Positions 9,054 to 17,836 of a DNA stretch of 64,000 nucleotides are shown here, piece after piece. Location: assembly GCA_025353165.1 (NCBI GenBank), contig JANXRE010000116.1:1-64000 (forward strand). Reading direction: 5' to 3'. This DNA is from Acidobacteriota bacterium (GTDB lineage Bacteria; Acidobacteriota; Terriglobia; Bryobacterales; Bryobacteraceae). The translations under genes were made by a program, and so were the position numbers. The notes under the pieces were generated by a model. It made no database searches. It was not told where the DNA came from and saw nothing but the letters and a program-made list of their open reading frames with translations. The stretch's first letter is position 1. Each line of letters opens with the position of its first letter.

Positions 9054-10286
9054 TTAGTGTATCTCGCCTTCCGGCAGTCCTTCCACGCCGGTTACCCGCG
9101 CGCCGTCCCGCCGTAGGATGAACGCGCCCCGGTCGCCCATCCCCTTCAACTCGGCCGCGCTTCTGGCCCGCACGTCGAGCCGCTTCCACTTGCCGCGAAG
9201 CACTCCTTCATACGCCGAAAAGTACGCCTTCGCCGATTCCTCTGAATCCCACAGCGAAGTGAACGCCAGCACCGGCCGCCGATCCCGCCTCGATTCCAGC
9301 AGCCGGAAAACCCCGCCCCGCCATTTCGCCGCCAGCCGCTTGGCTTCCGGCTCGCTTCCGTACTGCCGCAGCAGCACGTACTGATCGAATTCCCCGAGCG
9401 TTCCATCCGCCAGCTTGCGATACCGGCGCTCTTCCGGGACCGGCGGCGGCTGCGGAACCGGGAACTCGCGCCCGGCCAGATACTCCTCGGGATGCAAAAT
9501 CTCCCGCGTGCTGGCCGGCGGCCGCTTGTACACCTCGGTGAAGCCCCGCTGCCCCAGTTTCCGGAACACGGCGTCCTGGAACGCCAGCCCTTTCGTGTAC
9601 GGGAACAGCAGCGATTCCCGCATGTACAGTGGCGCCTCCGTGAGCGCGGGATACTGCGCGGAACTCGTCTCGGCCAACTGCTCCATAGCGAGCGTCGCCG
9701 CTGCGCCGACCCCGGTTTCCCCACCGGCCAGGTGGTTCACATACGCCCACATCAGCCAGGTCGCCTGGCCTTCCACCACCGCCTGCCGGGCCGTCTCCGA
9801 GTCGTCGTTCTCGCCGCCCCTGCGGATGTACCGCTCGATGTGAAAATGCTGATCGGCGATGGCGTGCGCCAGCTCGTGAATCAGAGCCGCCCGCTGTTCC
9901 ATGCCGGATTGCCCCGGAGCTTCAATGATGGAGAGCTTCTTCTTCCGGGGATCGTAAAACGCGGCCGCCTGTTCCGAGACCAGCTCGATGGTGGTTTTCC
10001 TCAAGTCGAAATCGTCCGGCACAAGCCCGAACATCCTCAGCGTCAGCTCCTCGATACGGATGTCTTTCGGCCGCACCTCTTCGCGAATGCGCCGTTCGAC
10101 AAACTCCCGCAACCGGTCCTTGCCGATGAACTCCGCGGGAACGGACCGCCGGACGCTCCATCCGGTGATCTCCGACAGGTCCTTGAGAATCCCGCCGATA
10201 TCGCCGGCGCTGAACGGCGTCCCGGGCAGCAGCCACAGGAACATCAGCGCGCAGAGTATACGATGCGGTAAAATCGTGAGTGGCAT
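9054..10286 (-). CDS. Secreted HExxH metallopeptidase-like protein
   Basis: A 410-residue exported protein. After an N-terminal hydrophobic segment (about 8-25) it has HELAHA with H137, E138 and H141. E172 in VVEGQATW is a plausible third zinc ligand, so a gluzincin arrangement is likely. The remainder has no recognisable domain. The reader-level identity (a conserved acidobacterial protein of unknown role) is an inference; the zinc motif is directly visible. It shares a promoter region of about 16 bp with the divergent small gene at 10303, and it precedes the TlpA-like gene by 5 bp. Confidence 0.75.
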   Translation of the reverse strand: MPLTILPHRILCALMFLWLLPGTPFSAGDIGGILKDLSEITGWSVRRSVPAEFIGKDRLREFVERRIREEVRPKDIRIEELTLRMFGLVPDDFDLRKTTIELVSEQAAAFYDPRKKKLSIIEAPGQSGMEQRAALIHELAHAIADQHFHIERYIRRGGENDDSETARQAVVEGQATWLMWAYVNHLAGGETGVGAAATLAMEQLAETSSAQYPALTEAPLYMRESLLFPYTKGLAFQDAVFRKLGQRGFTEVYKRPPASTREILHPEEYLAGREFPVPQPPPVPEERRYRKLADGTLGEFDQYVLLRQYGSEPEAKRLAAKWRGGVFRLLESRRDRRPVLAFTSLWDSEESAKAYFSAYEGVLRGKWKRLDVRARSAAELKGMGDRGAFILRRDGARVTGVEGLPEGEIH

Positions 10287-10302
10287 TCGAGGAGATCATC
10301 AA

Positions 10303-10437
10303 TTGGCCAACGACAAAGTGTACAGTGCGATTTATGTGGGCAGCGGCACCTTCATTATCAGCAAGCCTAAGCGCAAGGATCGCAAGCGCCGCTTGACCAA
10401 GGTGCGGAATCCCCAGCGCGGCGCCCGCAACGGATAG
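10303..10437 (+). CDS. Small basic protein with TTG start
   Basis: A 44-residue protein: an N-terminal beta-like half (DKVYSAIYVGSGTFIISKP) and a strongly basic C-terminal half (KRKDRKRRLTKVRN). The TTG at 10303 is preceded by GAGGAG at 10289-10294 with normal spacing, and codon use looks coding. The basic tail suggests nucleic-acid or ribosome binding, but no family is recognised. Confidence 0.55.
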   Translation: MANDKVYSAIYVGSGTFIISKPKRKDRKRRLTKVRNPQRGARNG

Positions 10438-10474
10438 TTAACCACTTCCTCAGGTCGTGGCTCAGAATTAACGC

Positions 10475-10506
10475 TACCGAGCCGCGCGCGTCAGCAAGCG
10501 GTTTCA
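10475..10506 (-). repeat. LADARGS-type dispersed repeat, copy 1
   Basis: On the minus strand this reads AAACCGCTTGCTGACGCGCG followed by CGGCTCGGT, which translates as KPLADARGS in one frame. A near copy lies at 21290-21319 inside a gene. It sits immediately downstream of the beta-barrel gene. Confidence 0.75.
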
Positions 10507-12297
10507 GAAGACAAAGCTCAACCCACCGCGCACGGATCGCGGCGAGTTCGTCAGCAGCAGCGACCGTCCGCCTGAGCTGAACGGCAAATACCCCTGGGCC
10601 AGCGCGTTCCTGACCTCGCCCACCGCCTCGAAGCGTCCCGGCAATCCACCCGACGGAATTGGCTGGCGAATCGACAGGTTCAAGCCCGGCTCTGGCCCCG
10701 TCATCTGCGTCAGGGAAATCCGCGCCGGCATCAACGTGCCTGTATCCATCCACCCGTAACTGGCGATGAACCGCGTTCCCGCCTTGGGTGCCGTACCGGA
10801 AAGCCGCGTCGTCGCCCAATTCCGGCCACTCATCCGCATAGAAGACCGCAGTCCGTCCCCGGGGTCGCCCCCCGTCAGGTTCTGTTGAACGGTGGTGAGC
10901 GCGCCCGTCCGGCCATATGCCAGCGAAACGTCCAGCCTCTCCGCGAAGACCTGGCTGACCGATGCGAGATAGCCCCAGCGATAGAAAGTGCCCGCGTCGA
11001 AAACCGAACTGCGCGATCCCAAGTCCGGCAGCACGTCCGTCATTCCCGCGAGACCCGGATCGCCGGCTATCGTCAGGATGGCGTCCTTCAAGTGCTCGCG
11101 ATAGGCGCCGAAACTATAGGTCCGCGAACCGGCAACCTTTTTATATCCGATCTCCATCGAATCGCTGCGTTGCACGCGCGGATGGCCGTCGCGCAAGGAA
11201 ACCAGCGGCAGTGTCGCGAGCGCGGCCAGATCCTGGTTCAACTCCTGCTCGTGAATGACGCGGCGCTCCGTGGGGCGCTGCGCGAGTTCCACCGGAGGCG
11301 CGCCGGCGCTGTAGGCCAATTGCAACAGCCCGCCCCGGCCCAGGTCGAGACTCAGCCGAGCGAACGGACTCAGCGTGTTCAGTTTCTCGATCATGGAAAC
11401 CGTGTCCAGCGAAATTCCGTAGTCCAGCCGCAGGTTATCTAAAATCTGCGCTTTGTCCGCCAGCGTTGCCGATATGGTGCGCAGCGCGGGTACGCCATCC
11501 GTCGTCTCGAACCCGTTTCGCGACGGCAGGTAGACCTGCCGCATGGTGACGGTAATCTCGGGCGTCGCCAGCGAATCGCCATTTCGGCTGTAGGTGGCCC
11601 GGAACCCGGCCGTGGGCAATCCGGCATGGGCGGAATATCCGACATTCCCGCTCACCTGCACCTGGTTCGATCCGAACAGCGAGGTCACCAGAGCGAAAGC
11701 CGTGCCCAGATCGGGCTGCGCTCCGGCACCGGAGTACCCGCCATCGCCGGCCAACACGCGAAACACGCCGCGCGTGTCCGAGAACACGCTGGAGCGGGAT
11801 GCCTTCTCGCGCGGCTCGCGATAGATCACATCGCGGAAGCGAAGCACCGGCCGCGTCGATTGCGACGACCGCAGCACCCACTTCCAGTCGTCGCTCATCA
11901 GCGCGCCTTGCGGCGGCGCGGTGTACACCAGTTCGATGGAGCTGAGCACGCCCGCGAGATTGATGGTGAGCAGGCTTTGCAGTCCGGGCGTGACTCCGAT
12001 GTTCTTCTTCAGCGCCGGAACGAAGCTGGCCAGCGTCACGCGGACGGAGTAGACATCGGGAAGAAGCGAGTCGAACACGAACGACCCTTTTTCATTCGTC
12101 AGCTCTTGCCGCAGCACTCGGTCGTAGCGATTGAACAGGATGACGGTGGCGCCCATCTGGGCTACGCCATCGGGGTTTTGTACTGCGCCGGCGATGCTGC
12201 CCGTAAGGCGCGCGGAAGTCGCAGCTATAGCAGCAGGAGCCAAGCTCAGCAGCCCGGCGATCCAGATGCCTGCGATCCTAAGACCACAATGCGTCAC
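10504..12297 (-). CDS. Outer-membrane beta-barrel protein with carboxypeptidase-regulatory domain
   Basis: A 597-residue protein with a signal peptide, then a carboxypeptidase-regulatory-like (SdrD/Cna-type) domain at about 30-110 (GSIAGAVQNPDGVAQMGATV, YSVRVTLASFVP). A long beta-strand-rich region follows, ending in an aromatic residue (SVRGGLSFVF), as expected for an outer-membrane barrel. This is the layout of the expanded TonB-receptor-like proteins of Acidobacteriota. At under 600 residues it is shorter than typical members, and no plug domain is obvious. The GWxTD gene lies 12 bp upstream, so the two are likely one transcript. Confidence 0.75.
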   Translation of the reverse strand: MTHCGLRIAGIWIAGLLSLAPAAIAATSARLTGSIAGAVQNPDGVAQMGATVILFNRYDRVLRQELTNEKGSFVFDSLLPDVYSVRVTLASFVPALKKNIGVTPGLQSLLTINLAGVLSSIELVYTAPPQGALMSDDWKWVLRSSQSTRPVLRFRDVIYREPREKASRSSVFSDTRGVFRVLAGDGGYSGAGAQPDLGTAFALVTSLFGSNQVQVSGNVGYSAHAGLPTAGFRATYSRNGDSLATPEITVTMRQVYLPSRNGFETTDGVPALRTISATLADKAQILDNLRLDYGISLDTVSMIEKLNTLSPFARLSLDLGRGGLLQLAYSAGAPPVELAQRPTERRVIHEQELNQDLAALATLPLVSLRDGHPRVQRSDSMEIGYKKVAGSRTYSFGAYREHLKDAILTIAGDPGLAGMTDVLPDLGSRSSVFDAGTFYRWGYLASVSQVFAERLDVSLAYGRTGALTTVQQNLTGGDPGDGLRSSMRMSGRNWATTRLSGTAPKAGTRFIASYGWMDTGTLMPARISLTQMTGPEPGLNLSIRQPIPSGGLPGRFEAVGEVRNALAQGYLPFSSGGRSLLLTNSPRSVRGGLSFVF

Positions 12298-12309
12298 GTG
12301 CCCTCCCGG

Positions 12310-13974
12310 CTATTGTACCGTAAACGTCGCGGTCGGCGTGATCGTCTGTTTGCCTACCTTATCTTCCACCTTCATCCTCAAGGTGTAAAGCCCGGGCTGG
12401 AGGGTTTTCAGCGGCAGCAGCTTCTCGATGGTCATCTGCGTGGCCGAACCCTTCAACTTCGAGATGTCCTCGGAATAGGACAAAACCTTCTCGTTCGACC
12501 CGTTCTTCGTAATCTCGTATTCCACCGAACCGCTCGGCTTGTGCGTTGTCTCGTCGGCCTGGAAATTATACAACTGGCAGTAAATGCCCAGCTTCTCATC
12601 GCGTCGGAACATGTCGCTGACCCGCGGCCGCACCTTGGATGCGCCGATCACGAAGGGACCGGTGCCGATGCTCTTAGTGGGAACCGGCTCGATCAGATCG
12701 GCCAGAATCACCGAGCTCGTGCTCAGCTTCTCCTCGTCCATGTGGGGCACTTCGAGCGCTACTTCGTAATTGGTCATGTTGCCGCCGGTGACGTCCTTGG
12801 CGACGATGTTCAAACGAAATTTGCCCGGCGGCAGCGGCACGATCTTCTGGTACACCGACGATCCCGCCATCGCCTGCTGCAGCAGTTCGCTCGGCACCTC
12901 GACGGCGACCACGTCTTCAAACGTGTTTACGTTCCGGCGCGCCATGTTGGTGATTCGCGCGAACATGTTCACGGTGCCTTTCGCGATGCCGTTCTTTTGG
13001 GCGTACTGCAGATCCTTGCGGTCGAACTGCACCGTAATTACGGCGAAGATCGACGAGGGCGTGATCGGGATGTAATCCACGCGCACTTTCATCGGAAGCG
13101 TATTGAAGCGAATGGTGGAATTAACGGAAGCTTCCAGATCCGGGAATTTAATCTTCGGCGGCTTTTGCAGCGCCGCGAACCGTTCCAGGCGCGAGAACTC
13201 GTTCATGCTCTCCGGCAGCGGACTGTTCCCGGTGCCCAGGTGCGTGCCGTCGGTGCGGGTGAAGCGATCGTTCTTGCTCCCCATGCCCATCTGCTCCATC
13301 TGAGTCAGCCCGGCGTTCGGAACATACAGCAAGGCGTCCTTTTCCGACGGGTCCATGGTGAGCCGGAACTCGCCGCTCATGCTGGGATCGACGAACTCGA
13401 TCTCGATGTTGGTGCCGATGCCGTCGATGTATCGATAGCGCCACTTCTCGAAGGGGTACGTCGAAGTCGTTCCGCCGCCTTCTTCCATGGGCCGCTCGTA
13501 GGTGCCACCCGAGGGATGCTCGTCGCGTTCATCCGGCGGGCCGTACATTATATAGATACGGCCGCGATCGGCCTTCCATCCGGGAATGCCCGAGGCGAAC
13601 CGCTCGTTGGCGTACGCGATGCGCCGGTAGTGCTCTTCCTTAAACTCGTTTTCCTCGGTGTCCGGCGTGGGATCGCGGCGGAGCCAGAACTGTTCGACGA
13701 ACTGCTGCCGCTCCTCGTCGGTACTCATGCTCTTGAAGGCCCGCCGCTCCTCGTCCGTGATGATGTAGGCGACGTCGATGTTCAGCCAGTTCCTGTAAGG
13801 AGTTTCCAGCTCCTTGCGCAGCTTCTCCTCGCGCTTCTTCTTTTCTTTCGCCGACATGGGCTTGGCGATGGTTTCGCCCTGCGTAGGCTTGCCCTTGTCC
13901 TTCTTGGTATCGTCGCCGGCCTGAAGCGCGACAACGCCGGCGCAGCACAAAACGAGCAAAAGGCTGAGTTTCAT
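12310..13974 (-). CDS. GWxTD domain-containing protein
   Basis: A 554-residue exported protein. A signal peptide (MKLSLLLVLCCAGVVALQA) and a lysine-rich linker are followed by the GWxTD domain: YRNWLNIDVAYIITDEERRA, then FVEQFWLRRDPTPDTEENEF, ERFASGIPGWKADRGRIYI and YGPPDE. The C-terminal half is beta-rich. The role of this acidobacterial family is unknown. The start at 13974 has an AGGAG about ten bases upstream and begins at the signal peptide. Confidence 0.88.
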   Translation of the reverse strand: MKLSLLLVLCCAGVVALQAGDDTKKDKGKPTQGETIAKPMSAKEKKKREEKLRKELETPYRNWLNIDVAYIITDEERRAFKSMSTDEERQQFVEQFWLRRDPTPDTEENEFKEEHYRRIAYANERFASGIPGWKADRGRIYIMYGPPDERDEHPSGGTYERPMEEGGGTTSTYPFEKWRYRYIDGIGTNIEIEFVDPSMSGEFRLTMDPSEKDALLYVPNAGLTQMEQMGMGSKNDRFTRTDGTHLGTGNSPLPESMNEFSRLERFAALQKPPKIKFPDLEASVNSTIRFNTLPMKVRVDYIPITPSSIFAVITVQFDRKDLQYAQKNGIAKGTVNMFARITNMARRNVNTFEDVVAVEVPSELLQQAMAGSSVYQKIVPLPPGKFRLNIVAKDVTGGNMTNYEVALEVPHMDEEKLSTSSVILADLIEPVPTKSIGTGPFVIGASKVRPRVSDMFRRDEKLGIYCQLYNFQADETTHKPSGSVEYEITKNGSNEKVLSYSEDISKLKGSATQMTIEKLLPLKTLQPGLYTLRMKVEDKVGKQTITPTATFTVQ

Positions 13975-14188
13975 GGACGAGCAACTCCTGGACACACTTG
14001 GGACCACTTTAATCTTAAGGCGGTTAGCGGCACCCGTCAAGGTTGAACGGAAGTTCACTGAGGACTTCGACGCGTTCCGGGCGGCCAGGGTTTCACCAAG
14101 CGCTTCCGATCCGCTTCACGGCGACCAGCCTAGGGTTTACCTCGCCCGCGGTGGTGGGCGGGTCGGAGCATGCGGGGTCGACGACCGA

Positions 14189-14746
14189 TTACCTGCGGAA
14201 CTTGCGGCGACCGAATGCGGCGAGCAGTGCGAGACCGGCCAAGCCCAGGCTGGCCGGCTCGGGCACCGCCGCCGCGCCTTGCACGCTAACGACATCCAAG
14301 CCCCAGAACGAGGGGTCCTGCCGGAAGTAGAACTGCAATTGGGTACTCGGTCCCGGCGCCACCACCGTAAACGAGTAAACCGTGCCCGAGAACGGTCCGA
14401 CATTCACCAAATTAGATCCCGGCACCAGAACGCCTCCCCAATTCACGCCAAAATCGTCCGGCGGGTTGCCAACATTCTCAACGGCATAGCTGAGGGTGTA
14501 GGTCTGTCCTGTAACGGTTGGGAGAATTTCAGACAAAAAACCGTCGCTGCCGATCGATCCTAATTTTGCGCCGTAAGTCCCTTGATACGCAAAATTGGGG
14601 TCGACGGCCGTATTGCTTGTGTTGCCCAACAGGGTCCAACCGGTAAAATCGCCGGTTTCAAAACCGCCGTTGACCACCAGTTCCGCAGCCGGGGCAAGCG
14701 CCGCCACAAGCAAGACTGTGGCTAGTCCGAGAACAAATCTATACAT
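14189..14746 (-). CDS. PEP-CTERM sorted protein, copy A
   Basis: A 185-residue secreted protein: signal peptide, a beta-sandwich-like domain starting ELVVNGGFETGDFTGW, and a C-terminal PEP-CTERM signal VPEPASLGLAGLALLAAFG plus an RRKFRR cluster. PEP-CTERM proteins are processed by exosortase; no exosortase gene is in this window. Tandem paralogue of the next gene. Confidence 0.9.
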   Translation of the reverse strand: MYRFVLGLATVLLVAALAPAAELVVNGGFETGDFTGWTLLGNTSNTAVDPNFAYQGTYGAKLGSIGSDGFLSEILPTVTGQTYTLSYAVENVGNPPDDFGVNWGGVLVPGSNLVNVGPFSGTVYSFTVVAPGPSTQLQFYFRQDPSFWGLDVVSVQGAAAVPEPASLGLAGLALLAAFGRRKFRR

Positions 14747-14778
14747 GGAAAGGGATTTCCTCCTAATCACCGATAGTT

Positions 14779-15399
14779 TTAATATAGTCTCGTTCTTCGG
14801 GCGAAGCAAGTTTTAAAGCGTACTCTGAATTGCTGGCGAAACTTGCGGAAACTGACAACGGCGAGCAACCCCAGGCTGGCGAGCGCCAGGCTGGACGGCT
14901 CAGGCGAGGCGCTGCCCTGAACGCTCACCACATCCAGGCCCCAGTAGCCCGGATCCTGCCGGTAGTAAAACTGCAGCTCGGTGTTCGGTCCCGGCGCGGT
15001 CACCGTCAATGAAAACAACTGACCGCTGAATGCGCCGGAATTCAGGAAGTCCGAGCCCGGCACCAGTACTCCTCCCCAAAGGACGCCAAAATCGTTCGGA
15101 AAAACGTTCCCGTCCGTATCGGCGACATTCTCCAGCGCATAAGAAAGCGTATACGTCTGGTCCCCGATGGTGGGGAGGATCTGGGATAGGTATCCGTCGG
15201 CGCCGACCGGAGCCAAGGAGGCGCCGTAAAACCCGTCATACGCGAAATTCGGGTCGACGGTGGTGTGGTCGGTGGCGCCCGTCAAAGTCCAACCGGTGAA
15301 GTCGCCGGTTTCGAAGCCGCCATTCACAACCAGTTCGGCCGCTGGGGCGGCACCGGCCAGAGACAGAGAGAGGGCAAGAGCCAAAACCAATTTACGCAT
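14779..15399 (-). CDS. PEP-CTERM sorted protein, copy B
   Basis: A 206-residue paralogue of copy A with the same opening (AAELVVNGGFETGDFTGWTL) and closely matching body (LLGVVSVQG-type WGLDVVSVQGSA segment). Its signal is SPEPSSLALASLGLLAVVSF followed by RKFRQQ and about 15 extra residues rich in Arg (VRFKTCFARRTRLY). That is longer than usual after the basic cluster and may have been gained by loss of an earlier stop. The pair clearly arose by tandem duplication. Confidence 0.88.
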   Translation of the reverse strand: MRKLVLALALSLSLAGAAPAAELVVNGGFETGDFTGWTLTGATDHTTVDPNFAYDGFYGASLAPVGADGYLSQILPTIGDQTYTLSYALENVADTDGNVFPNDFGVLWGGVLVPGSDFLNSGAFSGQLFSLTVTAPGPNTELQFYYRQDPGYWGLDVVSVQGSASPEPSSLALASLGLLAVVSFRKFRQQFRVRFKTCFARRTRLY

Positions 15400-15481
15400 G
15401 AGACTTCCTCCGAGAGCCTCAGTATAAAGTTATATTCAGAAAAAACAGTCTGGTACTCTGGTTCTGGCCGTACCGGTACTT

Positions 15482-16924
15482 TTACTTCCCGGGCCCCATG
15501 CCTAGATCCGCGAGCACTTTCGGGCTGGCTTCGTCCATGGCCAGCAGCCCGTGGCACGCATTGCAGTCCTGCGATATTTTGTTTCCGCTCGCGGCGGCGT
15601 GATTGTCGTCGTGACAGCGGAAACAGCCGGGGAAATCGGTGTGGCCCAGATTGTTCGGGTAGCCGCCCCATTGCACCTTCATCTCGGGGAACACGTTACG
15701 GCGGTAGACCGCCAGGATTCCCTTGGCCGCCGTTTCTATTTCCGCCTTCTTCGCGGCGTAAACATCGGGATGTCGATCGCGGTAGATCTTTGCGAATACG
15801 GCGGGCAGCCGGCTCGACGCGTCGTCGCGCGAAGAGTAGGATGCCTTCAAGACTTCGAGTCCGTGCTTCTTCACCCACGGCACCGACGCGGGGATCTCGC
15901 CGGCGGCGAGGGCCAGGTTCATGGCTCGTTCGGGCATCTGGTAGGCGTGGCTCGGACGGTTGTGGCAATCCATGCAATCCATCGCGCGCCACTTCGACGG
16001 ATCGTTCGCGGCCTTGAGAGCTTCGGGCTTGGCGTCGGCCGCGACGAAGCGCGTGGTCTGTCCACCGGTGGTGCGCTCCACGATGGGAATCGTCTGCCGG
16101 CTTTCGTCCGCCGGAAGGTAGCGCATAGTTACGCCCGTTCCAAGATGCACGCCGTGAATGCCGGGAGTCAGCCCCGCGCCCCCGCCGATGTGCATCATGA
16201 GCACCGTCTTGGTGAGCGTGTTGGCTTGGTCATCCGCGTAGTTGGAAATCACGCGCAGCCTTTCGCCGCTGAATTTTTGCGGCCAGTGGCAGGTCTCGCA
16301 GGTTTCCCGCGCGGGCCGCAGGTTGTGCACCGGAGTGGGAATCGGCCGCGGGTAATTGTTGAGCGCCACCGCGATCACTTGGCCGACGCCGGAGAGTTTG
16401 CTGCGCACGAACCAGCCCGCGCCCGGTCCGATGTGGCACTTCACGCACTCCACCCGCGAGTGCGGCGAGTTCTGATAGGCGGTGAACTCCGGCGTCATTA
16501 CCGTATGACAGGTCTGGCCACAAAACTCCACCGAGTCCATGTAATTGACCGCGCCGTAGCTCAATTGCCCCGCGATGATCAGGTTGACGATGGTGGTCAC
16601 TCCGACGAAGAAAATCAGGCGCCGGAATTCGGTGCTTTTCAAATCGAGCGGCGGAAACGTTGCGGGCATGTCGGCCCGCTTGCGCCGGAACCAGATGCCG
16701 AGCGGGATCAGCGCCAGACCGAAGAAGAACGCGCCGGGCAACGCCATGAACAGCAGGATGCCCATGTACGGGTTCCCGATCGCGCCGGACCAGAGTGTTG
16801 GCAGCCAAGCGAACCAGGAGACCGACGCGGCTGTCACCAGCACAACTCCGATCAGACTGATCGGGTTGTTAGACAGATACACGATGGGGCGCACCCACGC
16901 CAGCAACCGGGAAAGCATAATCAC
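15482..16924 (-). CDS. NapC/NirT-type multihaem cytochrome c
   Basis: A 480-residue membrane-anchored cytochrome. Three hydrophobic segments lie in the first 130 residues. Haem-binding motifs follow: CGQTCH (a CX3CH spacing), CVKCH, CETCH, CMDCH, CFRCH and CNACH, i.e. six sites. The first motif is in CGQTCHTVMTPEFTAYQ, as in related acidobacterial and deltaproteobacterial quinol dehydrogenases. It probably passes electrons from the quinol pool to a periplasmic acceptor. No partner reductase is adjacent. Confidence 0.88.
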   Translation of the reverse strand: MIMLSRLLAWVRPIVYLSNNPISLIGVVLVTAASVSWFAWLPTLWSGAIGNPYMGILLFMALPGAFFFGLALIPLGIWFRRKRADMPATFPPLDLKSTEFRRLIFFVGVTTIVNLIIAGQLSYGAVNYMDSVEFCGQTCHTVMTPEFTAYQNSPHSRVECVKCHIGPGAGWFVRSKLSGVGQVIAVALNNYPRPIPTPVHNLRPARETCETCHWPQKFSGERLRVISNYADDQANTLTKTVLMMHIGGGAGLTPGIHGVHLGTGVTMRYLPADESRQTIPIVERTTGGQTTRFVAADAKPEALKAANDPSKWRAMDCMDCHNRPSHAYQMPERAMNLALAAGEIPASVPWVKKHGLEVLKASYSSRDDASSRLPAVFAKIYRDRHPDVYAAKKAEIETAAKGILAVYRRNVFPEMKVQWGGYPNNLGHTDFPGCFRCHDDNHAAASGNKISQDCNACHGLLAMDEASPKVLADLGMGPGK

Positions 16925-17106
16925 CTATCTGGCGTGCAAGTACACAGCCAATGCTAAGTGCCACGAAATCAACCGGGGATCCCGGAGAAATGCTCCTCAA
17001 TGGGGGATATGCCCGAAAGCCGACCCACAACAGAAGCGGTTGGGTGTACACGGGCGGGTGGTCCGGGCAAGGTCTGGGGGTGCCCTGCTTCTCACCTTGT
17101 TGCTCA

Positions 17107-17759
17107 TGAGCGTCGTGTTCACCGCGATGTTTCCGATGGCCGTTCTACTGTTGGTTCTGGGGACCGGTTCCGCTTTGTACCTCCCGGTCCAACTTGTGCT
17201 CGCAAAGGGCAGAGTCTGGAGTGCTCAGGAGGTCTCGCTTTGGAATGGGTTCATGAAGCTTGTCTCCTGGAATCCAAACGACGGAGTTCTCTTCCTCAAG
17301 AACAAGCAAATTGACTACGTCGACAACGACCCGCACGACGGCGGCGGGATTAGAGTCGTTTACCAACTTCTCGGCGAGGAGATCGCTCTTCGAATTCCGC
17401 TAGAAATACAAACACCAAGTTTTGTAGATACAGAGGTGCTCACAAGGGAGTATCTGCCTTTGACCATACAGGGCACAATCTACTGGAAAGTGGTCGACCT
17501 CAATCTGTTTTATCTTCTTATCAGCAAGGAAATTCATTCTGCGAACGATACGGGAGCGCATAGCATCAAAAGATCGGGTGGCAGACCTCAATTCGAGGTG
17601 GCGGAATATTGGTTGCGCTCGATGGCAGAAGAGAAGACCACAGCTTCAGGCCGAAGCCGATGTTATTGGCAAGGATGCGGTGGGTCTGAAGGGAAATCGC
17701 GGCGAGTATCCCTGCGCTTGCCTTCCAAGAATTCCGGTCTCCTCTGTTCCGGGGCTTAA
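17107..17759 (+). pseudogene. SPFH/band-7 family protein, 3' half frameshifted
   Basis: The first part is a good SPFH protein: an N-terminal TM segment (FPMAVLLLVLGTGSALYL), then FGNxx-like LTREYLPLTIQGTIYWKVVD, FYLLISKEIHSAND and EYWLRSMAEEKT. After that the family sequence continues only by changing frame (LQAEADVIGKDAVGLK, then EIAASIPALAFQEF), so at least two indels are present. SPFH proteins normally scaffold membrane microdomains. The upstream 16925-17106 stretch shows no other gene. Confidence 0.65.
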
Positions 17760-17836
17760 ACAATAGGAGAGCGGCTGGGACAAGGTGACGGTTTTCGCCG
17801 CTGCGCGCACGAGCCTGTCCTCGGGCGATTCCGACT

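Noticed and set aside
11626-14046. Very long plus-strand frame opposite the beta-barrel and GWxTD genes
   Set aside because: Antisense shadow in GC-rich DNA; the minus strand has signal peptides and recognised domains.
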